Below the pieces are notes generated by a model, which saw nothing but the letters and a program-made list of their open reading frames with translations, searched no databases and was not told the DNA's origin. Both the position numbers and the translations under genes were made by a program. Positions 1 to 6,361 of a DNA stretch of 11,424 bases are shown here, in pieces. The DNA lies in contig CACGGY010000029.1 in NCBI GenBank assembly GCA_902572675.1, positions 1 through 11,424 of the forward strand. The letters are read 5' to 3'. The stretch comes from an uncultured Prochlorococcus sp. GTDB lineage: Bacteria; Cyanobacteriota; Cyanobacteriia; PCC-6307; Cyanobiaceae. Every line of letters begins with the position of its first letter. Positions within the stretch are counted from its first letter, which is position 1.

Positions 1-2306
1 TGAAGGCGAATGATATTAAAAATACTTTAAATGATGTAGTGATATCTACAGAACACTTAGTTTACGGTTTCACTTATGATAAAAAATATGGATTTCAAAT
101 TTTAAATCAAAAAGGTATTCCAGAATTTCTTGAAATTATAAAGAAAATGAAGTCAGATCCGGCAGTAAAAAATGAATTTAATGATTCTAATGAGTCTTTG
201 GAAAAATATGGTATCGATCTAACTCAATCTGCACGAGATGGGATTTTAGACCCTGTTATTGGTAGGGATGAAGAGATTAGAAGAACAATTCAAATATTGA
301 GTAGAAGAACAAAAAATAATCCAGTTCTTATTGGAGAACCTGGGGTTGGAAAAACAGCTATTGTAGAAGGATTAGCTCAAAGAATTATTAATGGCGATGT
401 ACCTTCTGCGCTGCAAGATAGGAAACTAATTTCATTAGATATGGGTGCACTTTTAGCTGGAGCAAAATATCGTGGAGAATTTGAAGAAAGAATAAAAAAC
501 ATTCTAAAGAAAGTGAAAGAATCAGACGGCAAGATTATTCTTTTTATTGATGAAATTCATACGGTAGTTGGTGCAGGCGCTAGTGGAGGTTCTTTAGATG
601 CAAGCAACCTATTAAAACCAATGCTTGCGAGAGGAGAACTTAGATGTATTGGTGCTACAACTATTAATGAACATAAACAAAATATAGAAAAAGATCCTGC
701 TTTAGAACGAAGATTTCAAAAGATAAAAGTTGATGCTCCTTCAATAGATGATACTGTATCAATTTTAAGAGGATTGAGAGAAAGATACGAAGTTCATCAT
801 AGTGTGAGAATTTCTGATAATGCTTTAGTTGCTGCTGCAACCCTTAGCGAAAGATATATTAACGATAGATTTCTTCCTGACAAAGCAATAGATCTAATCG
901 ATGAAGCAGCCTCAAGATTAAATATGGTAATAACTTCCAAACCTGAAGAAATTGATGAAATTGATCGAAAAGTTCTACAGTTTGAGATGGAAAAATTATC
1001 TTTAAAAAGAGAAACAGATGATTTTTCTATAGAAAGATTAAAAAAAATCAATAATGAACTTATATCCCTTAAAGATAAACAGGCAGAATTAGGCGCTCAA
1101 TGGAAAAAAGAAAAAGATGAAATTGATGAGATTAGCACCATAAAAGAAGAAATTGAATCTGTTCAATTGCAAATAGATCAAGCCAAAAGGAGTTTCGACC
1201 TCAACAAAGCAGCAGAATTAGAATTTGGAACTTTAAATTCTTTACAAAAAAAGTTGAAAGAAAAAAGTGAGTCCCTAGTAAATTCTCAAAAAAATGGAGA
1301 TACAAGTCTTTTAAGACAAGAGGTAACTTTTGATGATATTGCAGAAGTCGTCTCAAAGTGGACCTCTATTCCAGTACAGAAATTGAACCAGTCAGAAAAA
1401 GATAAACTCTTGAGCCTCGAGTCAATCCTTAAAGAAAAAATTATTGGTCAAGATAGTGCAATTAGGGCAGTTGCAGATTCCATTAAGAGATCAAGGACTG
1501 GTCTAAATGATCCAAGCAAGCCATTAGCCAGTTTTCTCTTTTTAGGTCCAACTGGTGTTGGCAAAACAGAGCTAAGTAAAGTAATCGCCAAAATAATATT
1601 CGATTCAAATTCTTCAATTACAAGACTGGATATGTCTGAATATATGGAAAAGCATTCAGTGAGCAAAATTATAGGTGCGCCTCCTGGATATTTAGGTTTC
1701 GAGTCAGGTGGTCAACTAACTGAAGCTGTCCGCAAAAATCCTTATTCATTAATACTCCTAGATGAAATAGAGAAAGCTCACAAAGATATTTTAGATATTC
1801 TTTTACAGGTTCTTGATGATGGAATCATTACTGATGGTCAAGGTCGTACAATCAATTTCAAAAATTCAATCATTGTTCTCACAAGTAATTTGGGAAGTCA
1901 ATCAATAAATGATTTATCAGTTAGAAAAGAAGATACAAATGAAATTAAAAAAGTTGTAGATAATGAAATTAAAAAATTTTTCAAGCCTGAGTTTTTAAAT
2001 CGACTTGATGAAATAGTTATTTTCAATAATTTAGAATTAAATGACATAAAAGAAATTGCAAAAATCCAGCTTCAACATTTAGAGAAAAGACTTAACAAAA
2101 AAAACTTAAAACTAAAAATTACGGATGAAGCAATTAACCAACTTGTCGAAAATAGTTTCGACCATGCCTATGGTGCAAGGCCTTTAAAAAGAATTATTCA
2201 AAAACAAATTGAGACAAAAATTTCAAATAATATATTGAATAATTATTACCTTAATAAAGACGAGATTAATATTTATCTGATTAATGGAGAGATAAATGTT
2301 GATTAA
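1..2306 (+). CDS. clpB: ATP-dependent protein disaggregase ClpB (Hsp100), 5'-truncated by window edge
   Basis: ClpB is a cytosolic hexameric AAA+ chaperone that, with DnaK/DnaJ/GrpE, pulls proteins out of aggregates. The frame is open from base 3 with no stop, and residues before the first GTG (base 39) still read like a Clp N-domain (…STEHLVYGF), so the gene starts outside the window. About 100 N-terminal residues are probably missing. Visible order: second Clp_N repeat; NBD1 with Walker A GEPGVGKT (333-356), pore loop GAKYRGEFEER, Walker B ILFIDEIH (about 537-560) and arginine-finger ALERRF; a long charged coiled-coil middle domain (about 930-1320), which marks ClpB rather than ClpC or ClpA; NBD2 with Walker A GPTGVGKT (1545-1568), pore loop GAPPGYLG and Walker B LILLDE (1749-1766); and a C-terminal domain with YGARPLKR. 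All catalytic motifs are intact. No ClpP-docking IGF/L loop is apparent, which fits a non-proteolytic role. Cyanobacteria often carry two ClpB paralogues; which one this is cannot be decided here. Confidence 0.95.
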   Translation, partial: KANDIKNTLNDVVISTEHLVYGFTYDKKYGFQILNQKGIPEFLEIIKKMKSDPAVKNEFNDSNESLEKYGIDLTQSARDGILDPVIGRDEEIRRTIQILSRRTKNNPVLIGEPGVGKTAIVEGLAQRIINGDVPSALQDRKLISLDMGALLAGAKYRGEFEERIKNILKKVKESDGKIILFIDEIHTVVGAGASGGSLDASNLLKPMLARGELRCIGATTINEHKQNIEKDPALERRFQKIKVDAPSIDDTVSILRGLRERYEVHHSVRISDNALVAAATLSERYINDRFLPDKAIDLIDEAASRLNMVITSKPEEIDEIDRKVLQFEMEKLSLKRETDDFSIERLKKINNELISLKDKQAELGAQWKKEKDEIDEISTIKEEIESVQLQIDQAKRSFDLNKAAELEFGTLNSLQKKLKEKSESLVNSQKNGDTSLLRQEVTFDDIAEVVSKWTSIPVQKLNQSEKDKLLSLESILKEKIIGQDSAIRAVADSIKRSRTGLNDPSKPLASFLFLGPTGVGKTELSKVIAKIIFDSNSSITRLDMSEYMEKHSVSKIIGAPPGYLGFESGGQLTEAVRKNPYSLILLDEIEKAHKDILDILLQVLDDGIITDGQGRTINFKNSIIVLTSNLGSQSINDLSVRKEDTNEIKKVVDNEIKKFFKPEFLNRLDEIVIFNNLELNDIKEIAKIQLQHLEKRLNKKNLKLKITDEAINQLVENSFDHAYGARPLKRIIQKQIETKISNNILNNYYLNKDEINIYLINGEINVD

Positions 2307-2334
2307 ATATCTAATTAAAGAATCCTACATGAAT

Positions 2335-2353
2335 TTAAAATTAACAATTTTAA
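2335..2353. repeat. 8-bp A/T inverted repeat between convergent clpB and queD-like gene
   Basis: A perfect TTAAAATT / AATTTTAA repeat with a 3-base AAC loop lies between the two convergent stop codons and ends one base before the stop of the minus-strand gene. It could work as a weak two-way terminator, but it has no G·C pairs and no following T-run. In DNA this rich in A/T it could be chance. Confidence 0.25.
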
Positions 2354-2354
2354 T

Positions 2355-2825
2355 CTAAGATTTGAACCAATCAGGAATTTCCTCATAACTTGCTTTATTC
2401 GATTTATTTTCTTTTGATTCTGTTTTCCAACAACATGTTCTGCCCTTATCCTTATTCTGTAAGTATTCATTAGCCCATCTCCAAATTAATTCAGAGGTGA
2501 ACTCCATTCCCACATTATCCATAATTCTCAGATCTAAAGCATCTAAGTCATGTAATTTTTCCCAGTAATTCAGCAAAGGGTCATCTTTATTTATTAGAAA
2601 AGTATGGTCAAATTGCTCCTTTAATCTATTTTCTAAGGGCTTTAGACTTGAAAAATCGACAACAAAACCATTTAGGTCTAATTTTTTTGCAGTGAACCAA
2701 AAGGTGAATGATCTTGAATATCCATGCACAAATCTGCAGTGGCCTTCATGGCGCCATTGCCTATGTGAACAGGGAAAATCCTCGTAACTTTTGCTGCATG
2801 AAAATTTCATAGAATGAATATACAT
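2355..2825 (-). CDS. 6-pyruvoyl-tetrahydropterin synthase / QueD-like protein with divergent metal site
   Basis: The small protein (about 156 aa) matches the PTPS/6-carboxytetrahydropterin synthase fold in several places. It has an N-terminal His followed by a Cys and then HG (SHRQWRHEGH, then CRFVHGYSRSF), a VVDFSSLK block like the family's DF..LK, and FDHTFLI like its LDH..LN. SELIWRWANEYL resembles the family's SE..A.W helix. Known members act on dihydroneopterin triphosphate, giving pterins or the queuosine precursor 6-carboxytetrahydropterin. The usual HGH zinc ligand pair is HGY here, so normal metal binding is doubtful. The C-terminus is Lys/Glu/Ser-rich and ends PDWFKS. Start choice: ATG at 2825 is used; a TTG lies just upstream (2828) and another ATG at 2810 gives MKFSCSK. 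None has a clear ribosome site. It is divergent from hisIE and convergent with clpB, so probably monocistronic. Family is fairly sure, reaction is not. Confidence 0.75.
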   Translation of the reverse strand: MYIHSMKFSCSKSYEDFPCSHRQWRHEGHCRFVHGYSRSFTFWFTAKKLDLNGFVVDFSSLKPLENRLKEQFDHTFLINKDDPLLNYWEKLHDLDALDLRIMDNVGMEFTSELIWRWANEYLQNKDKGRTCCWKTESKENKSNKASYEEIPDWFKS

Positions 2826-2888
2826 CAATTAACTGTTAGGATAATTTTTAATAAAACACATTGAGTAGGATTCAACATAACGAACATA

Positions 2889-3548
2889 ATGACTTATTCA
2901 ACTAATTTTTCGATAGAGGATCTACGCTTTGACAATTATGGATTAATCCCTGCAATAGCACAAGATTGGCTTGACGGATCAATTCTTATGCTTGCTTGGA
3001 TGAACAAAGAATCTTTGAAAATGACACTTGAAACCAAAAACGTTCATTATTGGAGTAGATCAAGATCAGAAATTTGGAGAAAAGGAGCTACAAGTGGAAG
3101 TACCCAAATACTTAAGGAGATAAGATTCGACTGCGATAATGATGCACTAATCCTTTTGATTGAACAAAATGGTTCAGGAGCATGTCACACTGGGGAAAAA
3201 AGTTGTTTTTTCAACGAAATCAAAATTAATCAAAGTGATAAAAAAGAGAAAAAAACAACTCCCTTCTCAAATATTTGCTCTGAATTATTCAATACAATTA
3301 AAGAAAGATCAATAAATCCATCAGAAAAAAGTTACACAAATCATTTATTGACCAAGGGTAGTAATACTATTTTGAAAAAAATAGGAGAGGAATCTGCAGA
3401 ATTTATAATGGCTTGCAAAGATAATGATAAAAATTCAATCTCAAATGAAGCTGCTGATTTAATTTATCATCTGCAAGTAGCCCTTATGCATAAAGGGGTG
3501 GAGTGGAAAGATGTACTTGCTGTTCTAGAATCAAGAAGAAAAAATTAA
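2889..3548 (+). CDS. hisIE: Bifunctional phosphoribosyl-AMP cyclohydrolase / phosphoribosyl-ATP pyrophosphatase (HisIE)
   Basis: This fusion catalyses steps 2 and 3 of histidine synthesis: HisE removes pyrophosphate from phosphoribosyl-ATP, and HisI opens the adenine ring of phosphoribosyl-AMP. The HisI part spans about residues 1-115. It shows LAWMNKESL, HYWSRSRSEIWRKGATSG, the metal-binding DCDND at 81-85, and the zinc cysteines Cys82, Cys99 and Cys106 (ACHTGEKSCFF). After a Lys-rich linker, the HisE part (about 123-219) carries the GEESAEF acidic helix and the NEAADLIYHLQVAL helix. Both active sites look intact, and 219 aa is normal for HisIE. The ATG at 2889 sits 60-odd bases from the start of the divergent queD-like gene, so the two share a short intergenic promoter region. 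No other his genes lie nearby, consistent with scattered his genes in cyanobacteria. Confidence 0.96.
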   Translation: MTYSTNFSIEDLRFDNYGLIPAIAQDWLDGSILMLAWMNKESLKMTLETKNVHYWSRSRSEIWRKGATSGSTQILKEIRFDCDNDALILLIEQNGSGACHTGEKSCFFNEIKINQSDKKEKKTTPFSNICSELFNTIKERSINPSEKSYTNHLLTKGSNTILKKIGEESAEFIMACKDNDKNSISNEAADLIYHLQVALMHKGVEWKDVLAVLESRRKN

Positions 3549-3566
3549 ATAATAAAAATCTATAAT

Positions 3567-3603
3567 TAATATTTTTTTTACCTAAAAATTTTAAAAAATA
3601 TTA
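3567..3603. repeat. 11-bp A/T stem-loop downstream of hisIE
   Basis: TAATATTTTTT (3567-3577) and AAAAAATATTA (3593-3603) are perfect inverted arms around a 15-base loop, starting 19 bases after the hisIE stop. The position suits a transcription end for hisIE, but the stem is pure A/T and no clean T-run follows. It may also be a chance product of base composition. Confidence 0.35.
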
Positions 3604-3611
3604 TAATTAAC

Positions 3612-3631
3612 TAATTAATAATTATTAATTA
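3612..3631. repeat. Perfect 20-bp A/T palindrome
   Basis: Bases 3612-3631 read the same on both strands (arms TAATTAATAA / TTATTAATTA, no spacer). It sits about 80 bases upstream of the sigma-factor GTG, in a gap that is almost entirely A/T, and it overlaps the tandem repeat that follows. Possible roles are a protein-binding dyad, cruciform-prone DNA or weak termination for hisIE; the sequence does not decide. Confidence 0.5.
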
Positions 3632-3650
3632 ATTATTAATTAATTATTAC
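3621..3650. repeat. 11-bp tandem repeat (about 2.7 copies)
   Basis: The unit ATTATTAATTA occurs at 3621-3631 and 3632-3642, followed by a partial copy ATTATTAC at 3643-3650. The 11-base period is close to one helical turn, so the A/T tracts would lie on one face of the helix and could bend the DNA upstream of the sigma-factor gene. Confidence 0.6.
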
Positions 3651-3698
3651 ATGTATGGCTTATTACTGAATTAACTATAAGTTAAATATATCAACAAT

Positions 3699-3702
3699 GA
3701 GG
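3699..3702 (+). promoter_or_regulatory. Ribosome binding site fixing the GTG start of the sigma factor
   Basis: GAGG lies 6 bases before GTG at 3709. An in-frame TAA at 3703-3705 rules out any longer reading, so the unusual GTG is well supported as the start. Clear Shine-Dalgarno sites are scarce in this window, which makes this one stand out. Confidence 0.65.
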
Positions 3703-3708
3703 TAAATC

Positions 3709-4632
3709 GTGAGTTCATTAAGCGATTTTCTTGGTGAAATAGGTCGTCATCAACTTTTGACTCCCGAAAGAGAACTAACAATGGGCAGAAAAGTCCAAGA
3801 GATGGTTGTGCTTGTTAATAGATGTCAAGAGGCAGGAGGAAAAGGCCCCGCTTGTGAATACTCCGAAGCTGAGAGAAAAAAGATAAAAATTGGTGAAAAA
3901 GCTAAAAACGAAATGATAACAGCCAATTTAAGATTAGTAGTTAACCTCGCCAAGAGATATCAAGGCAAGGGACTAGAACTGCTGGACTTGATTCAGGAGG
4001 GTACATTAGGTCTTACAAGGGCTGTAGAAAAATATGATCCTTCAAGAGGGCATAGATTTTCCACCTATGCTTATTGGTGGATTAGGCAAGGTTTAAATAG
4101 AGCATTGTCAACTCAAAGCAGAACGATCAGGATCCCTGTAAATATTAATGAAAAACTTACAAAATTAAGATCTGCAAAATCAAAGCTAATGCAACTTAAG
4201 GGTGTCCCACCCAGTAGTGATGAGCTAGCTGAAGAAATGAAAATAACCAAAGAGGAAATTGACGAGCTCCTTTCTTGTGAATTGAGAAGCATCACTGTTA
4301 GTCTCCAAGGCACTGTTAAATCAAAAACAGATCCCTCTGAGTTAGTTGACATCCTTCCGAGTGATCAAATTGCTCCAATGGAGTTAGCTGAATTAGCCGA
4401 GAGGACGGCATCAGCTTGGAAGTTATTAGATAAAGCAAATTTAACTGAGAAAGAAAGAAAGATTGTAAGTCTAAGATTTGGTTTAGATGGCTCAAATGAA
4501 TGGAGAACTTTAGCTGAAGTCGCAAGACATATGAGTTGTAGCAGGGAATATTGCCGACAAGTTGTTCAACGTGCTTTAAGAAAGCTTAGAAAAGCAGGAA
4601 TACAGAACGGATTAGTTGATAGTATTAGCTAA
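3709..4632 (+). CDS. Group 2 (RpoD-like) alternative RNA polymerase sigma factor
   Basis: This 307-aa protein should direct RNA polymerase to a subset of promoters. It lacks the long acidic region 1.1 of the primary sigma factor but keeps region 1.2 (DFLGEIGRHQLLTPEREL), region 2 (about residues 66-136: ANLRLVVNLAKRYQ, LDLIQEGTLGL, FSTYAYWWIRQGLNRAL), region 3 and region 4. That pattern marks a non-essential group 2 factor. Three features are odd. A short Cys-bearing segment, residues 36-50 (Cys39 and Cys49), separates regions 1.2 and 2. Asn145 stands where the His of the region 3.0 HxxE pair usually is, while Glu148 is kept. The region 4.2 recognition helix reads SREYCRQVVQ (278-287) instead of the common RERVRQLE/RQIE type. 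The start is the GTG behind GAGG. A YkvA-like gene follows after 36 bases on the same strand, then an HTH gene, suggesting co-transcription. Group 2 factors typically respond to stress, light or diel cues; the specific role here is unknown. Confidence 0.95.
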   Translation: MSSLSDFLGEIGRHQLLTPERELTMGRKVQEMVVLVNRCQEAGGKGPACEYSEAERKKIKIGEKAKNEMITANLRLVVNLAKRYQGKGLELLDLIQEGTLGLTRAVEKYDPSRGHRFSTYAYWWIRQGLNRALSTQSRTIRIPVNINEKLTKLRSAKSKLMQLKGVPPSSDELAEEMKITKEEIDELLSCELRSITVSLQGTVKSKTDPSELVDILPSDQIAPMELAELAERTASAWKLLDKANLTEKERKIVSLRFGLDGSNEWRTLAEVARHMSCSREYCRQVVQRALRKLRKAGIQNGLVDSIS

Positions 4633-4668
4633 AAATTCCATTCAAATTTTTAATTTCATTTAGTAAGG

Positions 4669-5037
4669 ATGAAAGAGAATTACAAAAAACAAGATAAAGT
4701 TTATGATGCTGAAGTTTTAGAAAGTTCAACATTTGATGAAAATATAGTAATCAAGATTCTTATTAAAGCAGGTAGAACAATTGCCAAGCCTGCATTAGAA
4801 GTTTTGGAGATGGCTATAGATCCTTACACTCCAGCACAAGTAAGAGTTTCATTAATGGCTGCGCTTGCCTATTTAATTATGCCATTTGACCTCTTCCCTG
4901 ACTTTATGCCATTAGTTGGTTTTAGTGATGATTTTGTGGCCCTCACAGCAGTACTTAGTATATGGAGCAAATATATGACTCCTTCCATAAGAGCAAGAGC
5001 AGAAAATAAGCTTAATAAATTATTCCCTTTTTATTAA
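4669..5037 (+). CDS. YkvA-like DUF1232 family protein
   Basis: The 122-aa product carries the DUF1232/YkvA core at about residues 60-102: a hydrophobic helix running into YLIMPFDLFPDFMPLVGFSDDFVAL. The PxDLxPDxxPxxGxxDD pattern in it is characteristic of the family. The hydrophobic stretch suggests membrane association, but no biochemical function is established. The N-terminal 35 residues are charged and poorly conserved-looking. ATG 4669 is preceded directly by AAGG, closer than an ideal ribosome site. The gene starts 36 bases after the sigma-factor stop, and its TAA touches the ATG of the next gene, so the three probably form one transcript. Confidence 0.85.
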   Translation: MKENYKKQDKVYDAEVLESSTFDENIVIKILIKAGRTIAKPALEVLEMAIDPYTPAQVRVSLMAALAYLIMPFDLFPDFMPLVGFSDDFVALTAVLSIWSKYMTPSIRARAENKLNKLFPFY

Positions 5038-5358
5038 ATGAGTAAATTATCTCAACAAGAAGAAAAAGAACTCGTATCCTTTATTAAAGATTGGTTGAAA
5101 TCTCATGGATTTAACCAAAAAGACCTAGCAAATGAATTAAACATTAAATCGAGCAGAACATCTGAGATTATTCTGAAATTTAAAGAATTATATAAAAAAG
5201 GTGGTATGTTCAACATTGCAAAAAATCTCATAAAGATTGAGCAAAAATGGTTAAATAATATCAAGAATGATTATTTAGAGACAACACAAACACCACCATA
5301 TAATCAATTAGATATCGATTCATTAGTAAGCCAGATTACTCAAGATACTTGTGAATAA
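5038..5358 (+). CDS. Small helix-turn-helix DNA-binding protein, unknown function
   Basis: The ATG immediately follows the TAA of the YkvA-like gene (zero gap), suggesting translational coupling. Residues about 11-50 (VSFIKDWLKSHGF, then NQKDLANELNIKSSRTSEII) read like a Cro/C1-type helix-turn-helix: a helix, the QKDLANEL helix, a tight turn, and the SSRTSEII recognition helix. The remaining half is Lys- and Asn-rich, with a probable helix (NIAKNLIKIEQKWL) and a low-complexity tail that ends QDTCE. No ligand-binding or toxin-antitoxin partner domain is visible. It may be a small regulator acting with the upstream sigma factor, but that rests on position alone. Confidence 0.75.
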   Translation: MSKLSQQEEKELVSFIKDWLKSHGFNQKDLANELNIKSSRTSEIILKFKELYKKGGMFNIAKNLIKIEQKWLNNIKNDYLETTQTPPYNQLDIDSLVSQITQDTCE

Positions 5359-5362
5359 ATAT

Positions 5363-5386
5363 AATTTAAAATATCATATTTAAATT
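5363..5386. repeat. Imperfect A/T inverted repeat after the HTH gene
   Basis: AATTTAAAATAT and ATATTTAAATT are inverted around a single C with one bulged A, starting 5 bases after the HTH stop. It could help end the sigma-trio transcript, but it has no G·C pairs or T-run. The rest of the 197-base gap (5359-5555) is A/T-rich, stop-filled in all frames, and shows no gene I can support. Confidence 0.25.
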
Positions 5387-5555
5387 AAAAATAATATAAC
5401 GCCTTAAAAACTACCCTTTAAATAAATATCGTTTTAATACCTAAATCTAATAAAAAATTAAATTAATAAAGTAGAAATATTATTCATTTTCATTTAAATT
5501 ATGTTTTTTTCAATTAATAATTAATAATTACTAAAAATATTTTGATAAATTATAT

Positions 5556-5825
5556 TTAAAAGGCTTGAATCCAGGGATAAATATCATAATTAATCCATAT
5601 ACCTTTTTGCCAATATATATCCTCCTCAATAAGATCTTTCAACTCATTTTCATCATTAGCATTAAAAATTCCAAACAAATATTTGGTACATTTTGTTGGC
5701 CCTAATGTAACTAAAATATCTCGATCTTTTAAGTTTTTAAGTCTATTAAGATGTTGTTCACGAAACGGTCCCCTTTTAATGATTGCATCTTCACAGTACT
5801 TTCCAAAAACTACAAACTTTTCCAT
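5556..5825 (-). CDS. YciI-like (YCII-related) protein
   Basis: The 89-aa protein has the compact ferredoxin-like pattern of the YciI family: an N-terminal strand (KFVVFGKY), a helix carrying the conserved His (REQHLNRLKNL, His25), a strand ending in Gly-Pro (ILVTLGP) with Asp36 before it, and a final helix and strand (ELKDLIEEDIYWQKGIW). The His/Asp pair corresponds to the putative active-site dyad of the family. Members are small dimeric proteins with no agreed reaction, some fused to enzymes or regulators. The ATG at 5825 is preceded by A-rich DNA without a strong ribosome site. It stands alone on this strand and is divergent from cyAbrB, with 97 bases between the two starts. Confidence 0.82.
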   Translation of the reverse strand: MEKFVVFGKYCEDAIIKRGPFREQHLNRLKNLKDRDILVTLGPTKCTKYLFGIFNANDENELKDLIEEDIYWQKGIWINYDIYPWIQAF

Positions 5826-5864
5826 TTTTCAAGATAAATAACAGAATAAATACATACTAAATAA

Positions 5865-5894
5865 TTGCATATATTACACACAAATTGCTATGTT
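5865..5894 (+). promoter_or_regulatory. Possible sigma-70-type promoter for the cyAbrB gene
   Basis: TTGCAT (5865-5870) and TATGTT (5889-5894) are separated by 18 bases and end 28 bases before the cyAbrB ATG. Both boxes are imperfect, and similar matches arise easily in A/T-rich DNA. ATTGC occurs three times nearby (5864, 5884, 5899), which could be part of a regulatory site. Confidence 0.35.
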
Positions 5895-5922
5895 ATTTAT
5901 TGCAACTTTCTTTTAATTAATT

Positions 5923-6279
5923 ATGCTAATTGGAAGCGATCTCCTTACAAAAGTTAAAGAACTTGGTGATGTTAGCAAATCTGACCTAGTTCGCGCCTGT
6001 GGATATGTTTCCACTAAGAAAAACGGAGGTGAACGCTTAAACTTTACCGCTTTTTATGAAGCACTTTTAGAAGCAAAAGGGGTTAATCTTGGTGATTCTG
6101 GAAATGCAACTATTGGGAAAGGTGGAAGAAAACTTAGTTATATAGCTACAGTTCAAGGCAACGGTAATCTTCTGATTGGGAAAGCTTATACAGCACTTCT
6201 TGATTTAAAAGCAGGGGATGAATTCGAAATTAAGCTGGGAAGAAAACAAATCAGATTATTACCTACAGAAGAATCTTAA
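5923..6279 (+). CDS. Cyanobacterial AbrB-like transcriptional regulator (cyAbrB family)
   Basis: cyAbrB proteins are cyanobacteria-specific regulators; in model species they are linked to nitrogen and carbon metabolism and to hydrogenase genes. The 118-aa product shows the family's two parts. The N-terminal cyanobacterial segment (about residues 1-60) contains LLTKVKELGDVSKSDLVRACGY, then NGGERLNFTAFYEALLEAKGV. The C-terminal swapped-hairpin-like AbrB domain (about 70-115) contains KLSYIATVQGNGNLLIGKAY, then LKAGDEFEIKLGRKQIRLL. This inverts the order seen in Bacillus AbrB, where the DNA-binding domain is N-terminal. Length is near the family norm. It has its own divergent upstream gap and a hairpin terminator downstream, so it is probably transcribed alone. 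Which cyAbrB paralogue it is cannot be told here. Confidence 0.92.
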   Translation: MLIGSDLLTKVKELGDVSKSDLVRACGYVSTKKNGGERLNFTAFYEALLEAKGVNLGDSGNATIGKGGRKLSYIATVQGNGNLLIGKAYTALLDLKAGDEFEIKLGRKQIRLLPTEES

Positions 6280-6312
6280 ATACAACAAAAATGATTAAGA
6301 TACATCATTTTC

Positions 6313-6339
6313 AATTAACTTTTTTTAGTTAATTTTTTT
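6313..6339 (+). terminator. Intrinsic terminator after cyAbrB
   Basis: AATTAACT (6313-6320), a TTTTTT loop, and AGTTAATT (6327-6334) form a perfect 8-bp hairpin followed directly by more T (6335-6339). The layout is that of a plus-strand terminator 33 bases after the cyAbrB stop. The stem has one G·C pair only, so it is weak by E. coli standards. It also separates cyAbrB from the convergent trpA. Confidence 0.6.
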
Positions 6340-6361
6340 AATTAATAAATTTTTTCTTTAT

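Noticed and set aside
797..1051. Minus-strand open frame inside clpB.
   Set aside because: It lies wholly within the coiled-coil region of a well-supported gene and reads as Ser/Ile-rich low complexity without any domain.
39..2306. Taking the GTG at 39 as the true clpB start.
   Set aside because: Codons before it, back to base 3, continue the Clp N-domain, and full-length ClpB needs about 100 more residues.
2320..2873. GAATCCTAC (2320-2328) and its inverse GTAGGATTC (2865-2873) flank the queD-like gene, as mobile-element ends might.
   Set aside because: Only 9 bases match, there is no transposase or target duplication, and the enclosed gene looks native. Chance is enough.
4113..4525. Two minus-strand open frames opposite the sigma-factor gene.
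   Set aside because: They are shadows of a strongly conserved coding frame and show no recognisable features.
5359..5555. A possible small gene or RNA in the 197-base gap after the HTH gene.
   Set aside because: All frames are broken by stops, and no GC-rich stem or promoter-terminator pair is visible.
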